DNA from: Maylandia zebra
Taxonomy: Eukaryota > Chordata > Actinopteri > Cichliformes > Cichlidae
Direction of reading: 5' to 3'
Length of the DNA stretch: 64,000 bases
Assembly: GCF_041146795.1 (NCBI RefSeq)
Contig: NC_135185.1
Span: 13,117,529-13,181,528 of the forward strand
Position numbers and translations under genes: made by a program
The notes under the pieces: model-generated
The model's input: the letters and a program-made list of their open reading frames with translations, nothing else
Told to the model about the DNA's origin: nothing
Database searches by the model: none
Shown: piece after piece, positions 50,899 to 61,380 of the stretch
Layout of the letters: the number at the start of each line of letters is the position of its first letter
Numbering within the stretch: the stretch's first letter is position 1

Positions 50899-51414
50899 TT
50901 ACTCCTTTCGATGTGGAGGAAGCAGCAGCTTTACTCTGAGCCCCTCTTGGATGACTGAACTTCTCACCTTATCTCTAAGGGAGAGGCCAGCCACCCTTTG
51001 GAGAAAGCCCATTTCCGCTGCTTGCATCCGCGATCTCTTTTTTTCGGTTAGTACCCACAGCTCGTGACCATAGGTGAGGGTAGTGTCATAGATTGACTGG
51101 TAAATTGAGAGCTTCGCTTTTACACTGAGCTCCCTCTTCACCACAACAGACCGGTGCAGTGTCTACTGCGGCTGCAGCACCAATCCGTCTGTCGATCTCC
51201 TGCTCCCTTCTCCCGTCACTCGCGAACAAGACCCGGAGATACTTAAACTCCTCCACTTGGGGCAGGAACTTGTCCTGGACCTGGAGTGGGCACTCCACCC
51301 TTTTCCGTCTGAGGACCATGGCCTCAGATTTGGAGGTGCTGAGTCTCATTCCCACTGCTTTACACTCGGCTGCAAACCGTTCCAGTGCGAGCTGGAGGCC
51401 ATCATGAAGCCAAC
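50899..51414 (-). pseudogene. LINE (non-LTR retrotransposon) reverse-transcriptase fragment
   Basis: Reading the minus strand, the pieces TSKSEAMVLRRKRVECPLQV, LPQVEEFKYLRVLF, EQEIDRRIGAAAA, KAKLSIYQSIYDTTLTYGHE, RSRMQAAEMGFLQRVAGLSL and RDKVRSSVIQEGL follow in order. This is the end of the reverse-transcriptase region of a very common fish LINE, of the Rex/L2-like kind as far as I can tell. The copy is 5'-truncated, has one frameshift near 51,140 and stops before the element's 3' tail. It is a dead fragment. Confidence 0.8.
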
Positions 51415-51444
51415 AGAACCAGAAAAGCAGAGATGAGATTCTGA

Positions 51445-52200
51445 GACCAAAGTGCTTTTCAAGACACTCAAAGACACCTTACAAGCAATTAAATACCTAA
51501 AGAAGTCACTGTGATGAGTAATGAAATGTTTATCCCACTGAAAACTGTCACGGTCCTGGGTCTCCTGACCCAGCGTTTTTAGTTCTTTGTGATGTTTGTA
51601 TTATTGTACTTGTGTGAGTTATTCTATGGTTTCTAGTTTCGATCCCTTGCCCTTCATGTTTCTCTGTGTCCCCTCTGTTCTGTGTAAGTCTGTGTCTGCA
51701 TGTTTGATTTCCCCTCTGTGTCTTTCGGTTCTTAGAGTCCTCTGCCTTATGGTTTATGTCTCTGTGTTTCTTAATTGCTGTCTCCACTGTGTCAAGTTCG
51801 CGTCTCTGTGTGATCCTTCCTGTTTTACTTTGAAGGTCCGTGTCTTATGTGAATGTGTCCTGCTTTGCTTGTCTCATCAGTCCTGATTTCTCCCAGCTGT
51901 GCCCTCCTTCTGTGTCTCATTCCCCTCGTTACTCCCCAGTGTATTTAAAGTCAGTGTCGTGTCGTGTCATCCCTCATGCTGTGTGTTTCTACCTGTAGCT
52001 CCCTGTGTGTTTTGTTAGAGTTTTTCCAGTTTAGATTTTGTAGAGTTTTTGTGTTCAGCAATAAAAGCTGTCATTTTGAGTTCAGTCCTGTCTCCATTGA
52101 GTTTGCGTTTGGGTCCAATTCCTGCCGGCACACAGCCGAACTATGACAAAAACACTACTTCCAGATGAACAGAATCAACTTTTGGGGAAATAAATACAAA
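51445..52200. repeat. Older dispersed repeat split by a solo LTR
   Basis: The flanks of the LTR at 51,546-52,148 join into a sequence ('gaagtcactgtgatgagtaa', 'cccactgaaaac', 'ccagatgaacagaatcaact') that also occurs, less decayed, at 53,811-53,925. The LTR therefore landed inside an older copy of this fish repeat. I cannot name the family with confidence. Confidence 0.6.
51546..52148 (+). mobile_element. Solo LTR of an LTR retrotransposon (fossil)
   Basis: 603 bases beginning TGTCACGG and ending ATGACA, with the five-base target duplication AAAAC on both sides (51,541-51,545 and 52,149-52,153). A TATA-like tatttaaag near 51,938 and a polyadenylation signal AATAAA near 52,061 lie in the order expected for a plus-strand LTR. 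No internal retroviral-type region is present, so this looks like the product of recombination between two LTRs. The end pattern is Gypsy-like. It is probably fairly young, since both ends and the duplication are intact. Confidence 0.85.
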
Positions 52201-52699
52201 AATCACAATATTCCAGAGGCTCCAACAGTTGGAAAACATCATATAATTAAAAAGTCAGCAATACAGAATGAAAGAGAATAGGAACGCTTCATAAGATGTG
52301 TTTTAACACTGGCTTTGGAGATAGGGGGTCAATAATGCAAATGTGGTGTGAAAGAGTTCCAGATATGAGGCACCACTTGGCTGAAAGCTCATAGTTCAGA
52401 TAGTCAGGCGAGCAGGGAATATAACAAGAGCAACCGAAAAGGAAAATCTCAGAGTACAAGAACGAGTGGCCATGTGCAGAAGATCAGAGATATATGGAGG
52501 TGCGAGATCATGGAGAGATTTGAAAGTAAGAAACAGAATCTTAACATTTATGCAATATTTTTACAGGAAGCCTGTGAACCTGTTGAAAGACAGTATTAAT
52601 ATTTTCTATAGAAAGGTCTGGTAATACGATGAGCACCTGCATTTTACACCAGTTGATGTCTATAGAGACGTTTGGAAGGATAGAATTGTAATAATCAAT
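52154..52699. repeat. Old dispersed repeat remnant
   Basis: About 500 bases without a usable frame. Stretches such as 'gagagatttgaaagtaagaa' and 'gatgagcacctgcattttac' resemble decayed copies of a family widespread in fish. The second solo LTR is inserted at its right end. The assignment is from pattern only. Confidence 0.4.
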
Positions 52700-52704
52700 C
52701 TGAC

Positions 52705-53321
52705 TGTCACGGTATGGCATGGCACACCGTGGAAGGAGTGGGGAAGGAGGACCCAGGCGCGGTGCTCTATGTACAAACAGTGTTTATTTACAGAGTGAAA
52801 ACAACGTAACAATAAATCCCCGTGTTCTCCCAGACTCCCGTGTCGTGTCTCCCGTGAATAGTCCGTGTGCTCTCTGCTCCCGTGTCAGCACCCCCCGGTG
52901 CTCGCTGCTCTCCGTGCCTTCCACGCCCTTCCTGCGGGAAACAATAGCGCAGCTGTCAGGACACTCAGAAATGGCAGGCATACACTTTCTGACTAAACTT
53001 AGACAGTGTGACTAACGTGGAGTCTCATGCAATGATCCCGCGTCGGTGGGAGCTCCAAGACTCTCTTAAGTAGCTCCCCCGACGAGGCCTGATCAGCAGC
53101 AGGTGTGTGGCTTCGGGTGTGGCCAGTCCCCTTGCAGGGCCACACCCTCCAGGCCTGACGCCGCCTATAAACAAGTGCTCAGCCACCCACACACACATAT
53201 ACACAAGCACAGGGAAGGGGGAGCAACACCAAAATACACAACAATAATAATAATAATAATAATATAATACAATACATGACTGCTCAGGGATCCTGGGTCG
53301 CCCAGTCCCAGGGCCCTGACA
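52705..53321 (-). mobile_element. Second solo LTR, opposite orientation (fossil)
   Basis: 617 bases with TGTCACGG at the left and CCTGACA at the right, flanked by the five-base duplication CTGAC (52,700-52,704 and 53,322-53,326). On the minus strand an AATAAA signal lies about 80 bases before the LTR end, the same layout as the LTR at 51,546. The two share style but not close sequence, so they are different LTR families or subfamilies. An AAT microsatellite (about 53,243-53,263) lies inside. No internal region remains. Confidence 0.85.
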
Positions 53322-53326
53322 CTGAC

Positions 53327-53810
53327 ACGTGACCAGAGCATGTACAGAAAATGCAGCGTTGTATTATGTGGTGACAAAATGTGACACCATTTCAGATATA
53401 TTCACCTATTAACATTCCAACGTAGCACTTATTCTTTGATGCCAGTAACTGTAATGTGTTAAAATAGGACACGCCTAAAAAGCAAAACCACAGTTAAACT
53501 TGTTTTTTCAGGTGCAATTACTGTTGTGTCATTGCTAAATTATTGAAAGTGTTACTGTTCTTCACCCCCGTGACACATTTTCACATATTGTCTAAAAAGA
53601 AGTAGTTAAAAGGGGTAGTATAATCTTTGGAACCCAGAATTGTAAACGTCATATTGTGACGTTATTGTTGATCAATGGTTATGACAATTTGCATATTAAT
53701 GATCAAGAATCTGACCTCACTGCCCATGTTTCATTCAGTGGTGCTAGTTTCAGTCATTTTGCAAAGGTACTGTTTATAAGGTTGGGGAAACCTCGAGTGA
53801 GCTAAGACTC
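53327..53810. other. Intergenic DNA, nothing recognised
   Basis: No gene, RNA or clear repeat that I can support. A short stretch ('ttactgttgtgtcatt..taaattatt') occurs also near 50,860, so part may belong to an old repeat also present there. Confidence 0.4.
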
Positions 53811-53925
53811 AAGAAGTAACTTGGAGGAGTGAAGAAACGTTTCTCCCGCTGAAAACGTTACGTCTAGATGAACAGAATTAATGTTTTTGGGATTTCCTCA
53901 CCTGGATGATTGAGCATGCATCAAG
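53811..53925. repeat. Copy of the older dispersed fish repeat
   Basis: Matches the repeat interrupted at 51,445-52,200: a 'gaaacgtttctcccgctgaa' core, then 'tagatgaacagaatt' and 'cacctggatgattgagcatg'. This form is familiar from many teleost genomes. The family is not named with confidence. Confidence 0.6.
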
Positions 53926-53928
53926 ACA

Positions 53929-54222
53929 TTGAAAATTTGGTACATTCTAGAAAAACAAATTTTGCATTGCCATCGCTTATTAATATCGTATAGTTATCAG
54001 ATGTTCAGTGATAACGTTTGTTGCCCAGGAGATGCAAAGAGTTGTGAAAATTTTGAGAGGGTTTTGATGTTTATGTTATATCTATTGTGCAGAACCTTCA
54101 GGAATAGCGTTACAAAAGACTACATTTTTCAAATGCTCACTGAAATGCACACTGAAAGACTGCACAAAGCTAAGGAGAAGCTATCACAATCTTCAAAGCA
54201 CAAGCCGGTCATTGGTAAGGTA
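53929..54222 (+). other. Open frame of unknown meaning next to the Tc1 insertion
   Basis: A 99-codon open frame ends a few bases before the Tc1 element. Its second half (from about 54,090) is rich in K, E, T and H, looks helical, and is followed by gtaagg at about 54,218, which could be a donor. A possible acceptor lies before an ATG near 54,000. It matches no protein I recognise, so it may be chance or a decayed exon. Confidence 0.2.
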
Positions 54223-54239
54223 AGATAAGATAATATCTA

Positions 54240-55791
54240 CAGGGAGTGCAGAATTATTAGGCAAGTTGTATTTTTGAGGAATAATTTTATTATTGAACAA
54301 CAACCATGTTCTCAATGAACCCAAAAAACTCATTAATATCAAAGCTGAATGTTTTTGGAAGTAGTTTTTAGTTTGTTTTTAGTTTTAGCTATTTTAGGGG
54401 GATATCTGTGTGTGCAGGTGACTATTACTGTGCATAATTATTAGGCAACTTAACAAAAAACAAATATATACCCATTTCAATTATTTATTTTTACCAGTGA
54501 AACCAATATAACATCTCCACATTCACAAATATACATTTCTGACATTCAAAAACAAAACAAAAACAAATCAGCGACCAATATAGCCACCTTTCTTTGCAAG
54601 GACACTCAAAAGCCTGCCATCCATGGATTCTGTCAGTGTTTTGATCTGTTCACCATCAACATTGCGTGCAGCAGCAACCACAGCCTCCCAGACACTGTTC
54701 AGAGAGGTGTACTGTTTTCCCTCCTTGTAAATCTCACATTTGATGATGGACCACAGGTTCTCAGTGGGGTTCAGATCAGGTGAACAAGGAGGCCATGTCA
54801 TTAGTTTTTCTTCTTTTATACCCTTTCTTGCCAGCCACGCTGTGGAGTACTTGGACGCGTGTGATGGAGCATTGTCCTGCATGAAAATCATGTTTTTCTT
54901 GAAGGATGCAGACTTCTTCCTGTACCACTGCTTGAAGAAGGTGTCTTCCAGAAACTGGCAGTAGGACTGGGAGTTGAGCTTGACTCCATCCTCAACCCGA
55001 AAAGGCCCCACAAGCTCATCTTTGATGATACCAGCCCAAACCAGTACTCCACCTCCACCTTGCTGGCGTCTGAGCTCTCTGCCCTTTACCAATCCAGCGA
55101 CGGGCCCATCCATCTGGCCCATCAAGACTCACTCTCATTTCATCAGTCCATAAAACCTTAGAAAAACCAGTCTTGAGATATTTCTTGGCCCAGTCTTGAC
55201 GTTTCAGCTTGTGTGTCTTGTTCAGTGGTGGTCGTCTTTCAGCCTTTCTTACCTTGGCCATGTCTCTGAGTATTGCACACCTTGTGCTTTTGGGCACTCC
55301 AGTGATGTTGCAGCTCTGAAATATGGCCAAACTGGTGGCAAGTGGCATCTTGGCAGCTGCACGCTTGACTTTTCTCAGTTCATGGGCAGTTATTTTGCAC
55401 CTTGGTTTTTCCACACGCTTCTTGCGACCCTGTTGACTATTTTGAATGAAACGCTTGATTGTTCGATGATCACGCTTCAGAAGCTTTGCAATTTTGAGAC
55501 TGCTGCATCCCTCTGCAAGATATCTCACTATTTTTGACTTTTCTGAGCCTGTCAAGTCCTTCTTTTGACCCATTTTGCCAAAGGAAAGGACGTTGCCTAA
55601 TAATTATGCACACCTGATATAGGGTGTTGATGTCATTAGACCACACCCCTTCTCATTACAGAGACGCACATCACCTAATATGCTTAATTGGTAGTAGGCT
55701 TTCGAGCCTATACAGCTTGGAGTAAGACAACATGCATGAAGAGGACGATGTGGACAAAATACTCATTTGCCTAATAATTCTGCACTCCCTG
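54240..55791 (-). mobile_element. Tc1/mariner transposon, DD37E type, nearly intact
   Basis: 1,552 bases with perfect 25-base terminal inverted repeats (cagggagtgcagaattatta and five more bases) and TA on both sides (54,238-54,239; 55,792-55,793). Second, slightly different copies of the repeat lie about 190 bases inside each end (near 54,429 and 55,615). This gives the IR/DR layout in which each end has two transposase sites. The transposase reads leftwards. The family is abundant in fish. The clean ends and single frameshift suggest a recent insertion. Confidence 0.95.
54568..55573 (-). pseudogene. Tc1-like transposase with one frameshift
   Basis: The coding frame starts at an ATG at 55,573 (MGQKKDLT) and ends at 54,568, about 335 residues, a normal Tc1 length. 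The N-terminus has two helix-turn-helix segments (about residues 8-60 and 70-115) for binding the inverted repeats. The catalytic triad is visible: Asp in LWTDEMRV, Asp in MQDNAPSHAS and Glu in PDLNPTENLW. The last two are separated by 37 residues, so this is DD37E, not the usual DD34E of Sleeping Beauty-type elements; fish TRT elements are DD37E. A single frameshift near 55,085-55,100, just after DGPDGW, splits the frame. The C-terminal half is otherwise open to its stop, so the copy is dead for transposase but its ends could still be mobilised. Confidence 0.9.
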
Positions 55792-55793
55792 TA

Positions 55794-56077
55794 TGGCCAA
55801 TGTTGGGAAATTACTGTTTTGTGTGTTGTGTATATATTGTGTTGTGAAAAATATGAAAAACAAAATTGCTCAGTAAATGAAATACAATATTGTATGGAAC
55901 ATTATGATACAATAAAATATGATACAATAAGGAGCTTAAATCTAAAGTTACTGCTGGTGCTATGAGAGGTTAAAGATTTCCTGTATTTTTCCATCTTTCT
56001 GGCAGTGGCACTCAACTGTGTTCAAGTGCTCAGCTACATGAGCATGCATCAGAGTAGGTAAAGGATTTAGATGAATT
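55794..56077. other. Spacer, nothing recognised
   Basis: AT-rich DNA with short simple repeats (atgatacaata). No gene or RNA feature seen. Confidence 0.4.
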
Positions 56078-56340
56078 TTCAATTCAATTCAATTCAATTC
56101 AATTTTATTTTATTTATATAGCGCCAAATCACAACAAAAGTTGCCTCAAGGCGCTTTATATTGTACAGTAGATACAGAGAAAAACCCAACAATCATATGA
56201 CCCCCTATGAGCAAGCACTTTGGCGACAGTGGGAAGGAAAAACTCCCTTTTAACAGGAAGAAACCTCCGACAGAACCAGGCTCAGGGAGGGGCGTCCAGT
56301 GATTAATAACAGATATGATTCAATGCAGAGAGGTATTTTA
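56078..56340 (+). repeat. Dispersed fish repeat ('agcgccaaatcacaac' type)
   Basis: Starts with five tandem 'attca' pentamers, then 'ttatatagcgccaaatcaca', 'gcctcaaggcgctttatatt', 'gagcaagcactttggcgaca' and 'gaaggaaaaactccctttta'. This is one of the commonest non-autonomous repeats of percomorph fish. It has no coding capacity. Confidence 0.8.
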
Positions 56341-57183
56341 ACACATAGTGAGTGAGAAAGGTGACTGGAAAGGAAAATTTAAAAAAAAAAACATCTATTT
56401 AAAACAATCTATTTAAAATGAGAGCAAGCCTTTCACTATAGATATCTAAATAATATCCTGCGTGAACTCTACCTAGATTTCATATAATAACTTCTATAAG
56501 TTCTAGAAAAAGGTACGTCTTTACCAGTTAGTTGCAATCTGCAGTGGACTGTTTTAGTCAGTAAACTCTCGATGGATAATAACTGACACCTATTCATACT
56601 TACAGCATGAAGGTGGAAACATCTTCCATCTTTTGCTTTCTTGAAAGCATGTCATATAAACTCCAAATGGGATTATGTGCATGCTCATATGACTGACTGA
56701 TGTGAGTATTTACTACATATGTGAGATATTTTTTTCATCACTGATTCATTAGTTTGGGAAAACAAAGCAGGTCCATGAAACTAATCATTGACTTTAATGC
56801 TGAGTGAGGGAATGAGGTTTGATGCTAAAACTTAAGAAAGTCATGAACTGATTAAAGCAGAACTACAGCTTTATTAAGGCTAGAGATTGCATTGGCCACT
56901 GCACACTGTTCTGTATTCAGTGTTAAGCAACAATGATGCATTGTGGGTAATGTGACAAAACCAGTTGTGCCATGCAGAAAAGTGAGACGGCTGCAAGGAG
57001 TTTTTGTAATACTGCCTACTGGAGCAGTGTTATACTCTAGCTACAGTCATATGAATAAATTGAATGGATATCATTGACTTTCCCAACATACCTGTACAAG
57101 TAAAAGCTTGTTTTTCTTTGAAATACTTATATATATATATATATAACCCAACAAGAATAATTTCATCAAAGTGATATAAGATT
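56341..57183. other. Intergenic DNA, nothing recognised
   Basis: No supported gene. A short AT dinucleotide run lies at about 57,128-57,145. Confidence 0.4.
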
Positions 57184-57245
57184 TGACTAAGCTATCCTGC
57201 AACTGTCTACCATCTACAAATAGACAGTTGTAGGATAGCTTAGTC
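57184..57245. repeat. Hairpin-forming inverted repeat
   Basis: Two 25-base arms (gactaagctatcctgcaact and partner) pair with one mismatch around a 12-base loop. The right arm ends exactly where the hAT MITE begins, and its last eight bases are the target site that was duplicated. It could be a tiny palindromic MITE or the foldback of an older repeat; no RNA gene is claimed. Confidence 0.7.
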
Positions 57246-57564
57246 CAGCGGTCCCAACTCCCGGGCCTCGGACCGGTACCGGTCCGTGAGTCGTTTGGTA
57301 CCGGGCCGCGAGAGTTGAGGCTCAGGTGTGAAATGTATGGTTTTCAGGGTTTTTATCGGTTTTCAGCATTAGTTTGTTATCGTTTTTATCGTTAACTCGG
57401 TTTTCCTGGGTCTTTTCACGTGTGTTATGAATAAATCTTCTTTTTTTCGGTACCGGTACTAGTTTTATTTTGTTGTATTTATCCGCGACACCTTAAAGGC
57501 CGGTCCGTGAAAATATTGTCGGGCATAAACCGGTCCGTGGCGCAAAAAAGGTTGGGGACCGCTG
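57246..57564. mobile_element. Small hAT MITE with 8-bp target duplication
   Basis: 319 bases with cagcggtccc at the left and gggaccgctg at the right as inverted ends, and GCTTAGTC repeated on both sides (57,238-57,245 and 57,565-57,572). The inside is rich in 'ccggtccgtg' and 'accggtac' motifs and has no coding frame. The layout is that of a non-autonomous hAT family common in fish and other vertebrates. Confidence 0.9.
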
Positions 57565-57572
57565 GCTTAGTC

Positions 57573-58790
57573 CACTCTTACATCATCAGTCACACAATTC
57601 TAGAGAATAGTCAACAACTTCCTGTTAAAGTTTTTGGTTTTCAGAGAAACAGCCCATGCATCTTTGTGAACAGTTTCCCACCTGTGAATGCCAGCAACCT
57701 CCTGCAACCATTTGCCAACCAGTAAGGAAATTCATACTTTATATTCTTTAGACTAATAAAGGATAGAGGGTCGCTGACTGGTCTCTAGGTCTGTGTAACT
57801 GAGGCCTGCCATGACTGGACCAAAGAGTATGAATATTTTCTAGCAGCTGATGGGTTTGATCTTTATTTAGGATTAGTAGAATCTATAAGTTTTTACTGAT
57901 TGAATAATTACTTAGAAACCTGCAGACATATTACTATAAAAGAATGTGCGGGGGCAGCTGAAGGCACGATAACTGGCGCCTGGTACCGGTCACGGCCACC
58001 TCCCATAGCTCAGTGCCTGCAAAGCAAGTAGCTTCTCCTCATCGGTTTTAACTGATCAGATAGATGCAAATTCTCATATAAAAATCTGTGAATTGAGGTT
58101 ATTCTCTTCTGGAAAGATTGACTCCAGCTAACTCTTTTACAGCCTAACAAATTTCTAAACAGAAGAGATCCATGTACATGATAATTTTTAATTGTTCAGT
58201 GCTTTAATAAATAATAATCATAATAAAGTGTTTCAACTGGTGATTCCTCAAGGTGGATAAACAAACACGTTAGCACAACAGGTGGTTACCTGGGAGTCAT
58301 TGACCTGTCTTGAGACTTAGTTACTATTTTAGCAATCGATTTCACAGTGACTGTCAAACAACCAGCTGCAACCAGCTGTGGAATAAATATTTTTCCCACC
58401 CAACCACTCATTGCTACAAGTGACTAGAGTATCTTCTTTTTGACATCCTAAACAAATATTTATATGTTTTCCTCTTATCTAGCTCATTTAGGTTTGTTAA
58501 GCTTTTTTGTGCATTGGGCCAGTGTTGAATATATTAGCATGTCATTTCATGCCACATTTCTATTGGTTAGTGGTTAGATTTGTATTGTGGAAGCATCATT
58601 CATGGTAATTCTATGTAAGATCCATTACCTAAAATGCCACATTTTCCATAGAGGATACATATTTCTACACTTATCAGTGTTACACTGTATCATTTACTTA
58701 ACAAAAAATGTCTCAAAATGAAGGAGCAAAAGAAGGTACTTCCCATCACTCAACAGTGTGTTTTATGGCCTTCAGCAGCAAAATAACTTT
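57573..58790. other. Intergenic DNA, nothing recognised
   Basis: Short frames only, no clear repeat boundaries, no RNA gene seen. Confidence 0.4.
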
Positions 58791-58799
58791 GTTAGTTCC

Positions 58800-59440
58800 T
58801 CATGTTCTTGTAGAAGACTTTTGGGTCACTCTTCTTTAAAATGCTGTTCATTAAAGTTTGAAGGCATTTGTTTATCCACATCTCTCCTAAGACCCTCCTA
58901 CAGCATGTGAATCCGGTTGAGGTCTGGACAGTTTCTGGATAATTACGACACCTTGGGATCATTTTGCTATTGCATGATAGAATTTCAGCCAAGCTTTAGA
59001 TGGCCTCAAATTTGACTCTAGATCACTTTGGTACAGTATACATAGGAGTTCTTGGTCTACTTTATGACTGTACAGGTCCTGTGACTACAAAACAGACATT
59101 CCACCACCATGTTTTACAGACAGTATGGGATGTTTGTTTTTCTCCAAACATCTCAGCTATCCAGACAAAATTTTTACAGAGGTCTTGTGGTTTATCAACT
59201 TTAGAAACTTAAATCCTCCTTTCTCCTGGCGAGCCTTCCGATACTTGCTCAGGCTTTTTTCTGATTGTACTGTCATGAACTCAAACATTTATCATGCTAA
59301 CTGAGGAAAGTACAGTCTTGAACTTACGTATTATCTGCACTCTGCATGGTCTGACCTTGGGAAGAATTTGCTGAGATAAAAACTTCTAGGAGGATTGAAT
59401 GTTCTTGAATGTTTTTTGGTTGCGCTGTACTTTCTTTTTA
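58800..59440 (-). mobile_element. Decayed Tc1-like transposon relic
   Basis: The plus strand reads 'ccaccaccatgttttacaga', 'gtcttgtggtttatcaactt', 'ttctgattgtactgtcatga' and 'gcatggtctgaccttgggaa', in the order seen in the antisense of a common fish Tc1-like transposase gene. It has many stops and indels and no ends that I can place. Older than the copy at 54,240. Confidence 0.55.
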
Positions 59441-60275
59441 ACATGACAGCAACGACAGAAAAAAAAATCACTCATTTTACTTTAGAATTTACTTTTTTAG
59501 AAAATACCAGAGGAATGTAGATATTCTTACAGCAACATTGCTATTTAGACAAAGGCACTATATTTCACACTTGGTGTCAGAAAATAAGACTTATATAAAT
59601 CAGTAAGAAAGATGTATCACGGAGGTTTCCTACTGCACATTTGACCTGTTTGTAGTTATAATTTCGCAGAATAATTCCACCAGTGTTTAAGTGTTTATTT
59701 TTAGACCAGTGTTTTAGTTCCCACACACACCCAGCACATTTTTTTACTCTGATTGTTTAATGAAGTCAGCGAATGAAGTTGAATGAAGTTGTGTTGTTTC
59801 TTTACTTACTGATGTTAGGAATTCTAAATTGAAACCCTGCCTTGATGGGGCTGAACAAGATGACTCATATAGCAGCCTCAGGAAAGTTTTAAATACCTAC
59901 ATTAGGAGTACACCAGAACTTATAACACAAACAAAAATGGTCACATAAGACAGGAGGAGTCCACAAAAGTTCGCCACCTCTTTAGAAATGATAAGGATTG
60001 TTTCACAAGGTCTCTCATTTTTTATTGCATATTCCCCAAAAGAGTAATCTCTGAAACTCTGCTGTCTAACACAATCAATAGATTTGATTGGTGGTCTTGA
60101 AGTATTTCTCTGGCATCTGTCTATACTATGTGTCTGTAGCCATGAAAGTCAGAAAGCAGAGCAGTAGGCAAAAGTGTCCAAAATACCTTATCTGAGAGAA
60201 GGGATTTTGCCTGATGAACTGTTGTGAAAAAGTCTATCAGTGTTACCACTAGTAATGTCAAAGTATTAATATCTA
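59441..60275. other. Intergenic DNA, nothing recognised
   Basis: AT-rich sequence with no supported gene, RNA or repeat. Confidence 0.4.
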
Positions 60276-60450
60276 TATCCTTTATTTATTCAGGTAGGTC
60301 TCACTGAGATTAATAATTTGTGAAGACAGTTATGGCCTAGTGGGCTTTGAGATCTACAACTTAATATACTAAAAAGCTTTGTGTAAAGCTTTTCAAAATA
60401 TAGTTACAAAGTTGCTTACAGAATAATAAAATAGAGCTCCAAGAAGGATA
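60276..60450. repeat. Possible decayed fish repeat
   Basis: 'tttatttattcaggtaggtc' followed by 'tcactgagatta' resembles the start of a dispersed teleost repeat. The remainder is too diverged to bound. Confidence 0.3.
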
Positions 60451-61089
60451 CAATGGTTATAACAGCAACAAATATTGAAATAATATAACTGTTCACTGAC
60501 CATGAGATCCCTCAGATATCAGGTGTGAGGTGTAGACGAAGCTAAGAATATTTCATAGAGGCTGCAAGGTAACTGAATATAGACAGCTCCTGTATTGTTA
60601 TCAGTAAGACTTGCCTGTAACTTCATTACCTGAAAAGGGCAAATTATGTGCCAATTATTTTATTCCCACTTTCGTGACCACTTATTCTTGAAGTTGTGGG
60701 AGAGTCTGAAAGGCATCACATGTAACGCAATGTGATAGGTGGAGTACACACTGGGCAGGTTGCCAGTTAGTCACAAGGCCATAATAGAGAGACAGAGATG
60801 CGCACTCGAATCTGCACATATGGGCAATTTAGAAAGGGCAGTTAGCCTAACGTCTTGATGCAAGCTCATTGTGTTATCAGGACATTGCCACACAGAACTA
60901 ACACCATCCCAACAGACACAGCAGCCATGGAAGAGAAAATGCAGTGTTGGTGTTAAGTGCCAAGAAAATCGCTGTGAATTATACATTGTTGAAACTAGCT
61001 AAGCTAATGGCACAAAAGTGTCACCTTGTGCTACTTTTATATACAGAGGGATTTTGGTCAACTCAATGACTGCGAGGTGATGCCCAGGT
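60451..61089. other. Intergenic DNA, nothing recognised
   Basis: Short frames only; no gene or RNA supported. Confidence 0.4.
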
Positions 61090-61380
61090 CCAAATCATTA
61101 CTTCTCCACGCACTGTGCTGACAGTTGGCATGGTGTTTGGCTTTCTCCAAATGTGGTGCTGTGTATTATGACCAAACATCCTCAATTTGGTGTCATCTGT
61201 AAAAAAAGATTACTCTTCAAGTCTTGTGGTTTTATCAAATGTTGCTTTACAAACCTAAGCAGTGCTGCCATGTTTATTGTATCAGAGAAGCTTTCTCATG
61301 ACAACCCTCCCAACCGAGCTGTGCTTGTTCAGTGTTTTTCCTTCTTGTGCTGTCATTAATTTTAACATTTGAACATTCAT
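61090..61380 (-). mobile_element. Second decayed Tc1-like relic
   Basis: Same order of antisense blocks as at 58,800-59,440: 'gttggcatggtgtttggctt', 'caagtcttgtggttttatca', 'aacctaagcagtgctgccat', 'cttgtgctgtcatta'. On the minus strand it contains the remains of an 'aacatggcagca' (NMAA) segment of Tc1 transposase. It is fully degraded, and its ends are not visible. Confidence 0.55.

Noticed and set aside
51546-52148. Non-autonomous DNA transposon
   Set aside because: The TG...CA ends, five-base duplication, TATA-like and AATAAA signals in order fit a solo LTR better.
57184-57245. MicroRNA precursor
   Set aside because: The stem has the right size, but the arms look like a repeat foldback and nothing else supports a microRNA.
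58792-59212. Two overlapping frames of 66-70 codons as genes
   Set aside because: They fall in a decayed Tc1-like relic and match no domain.
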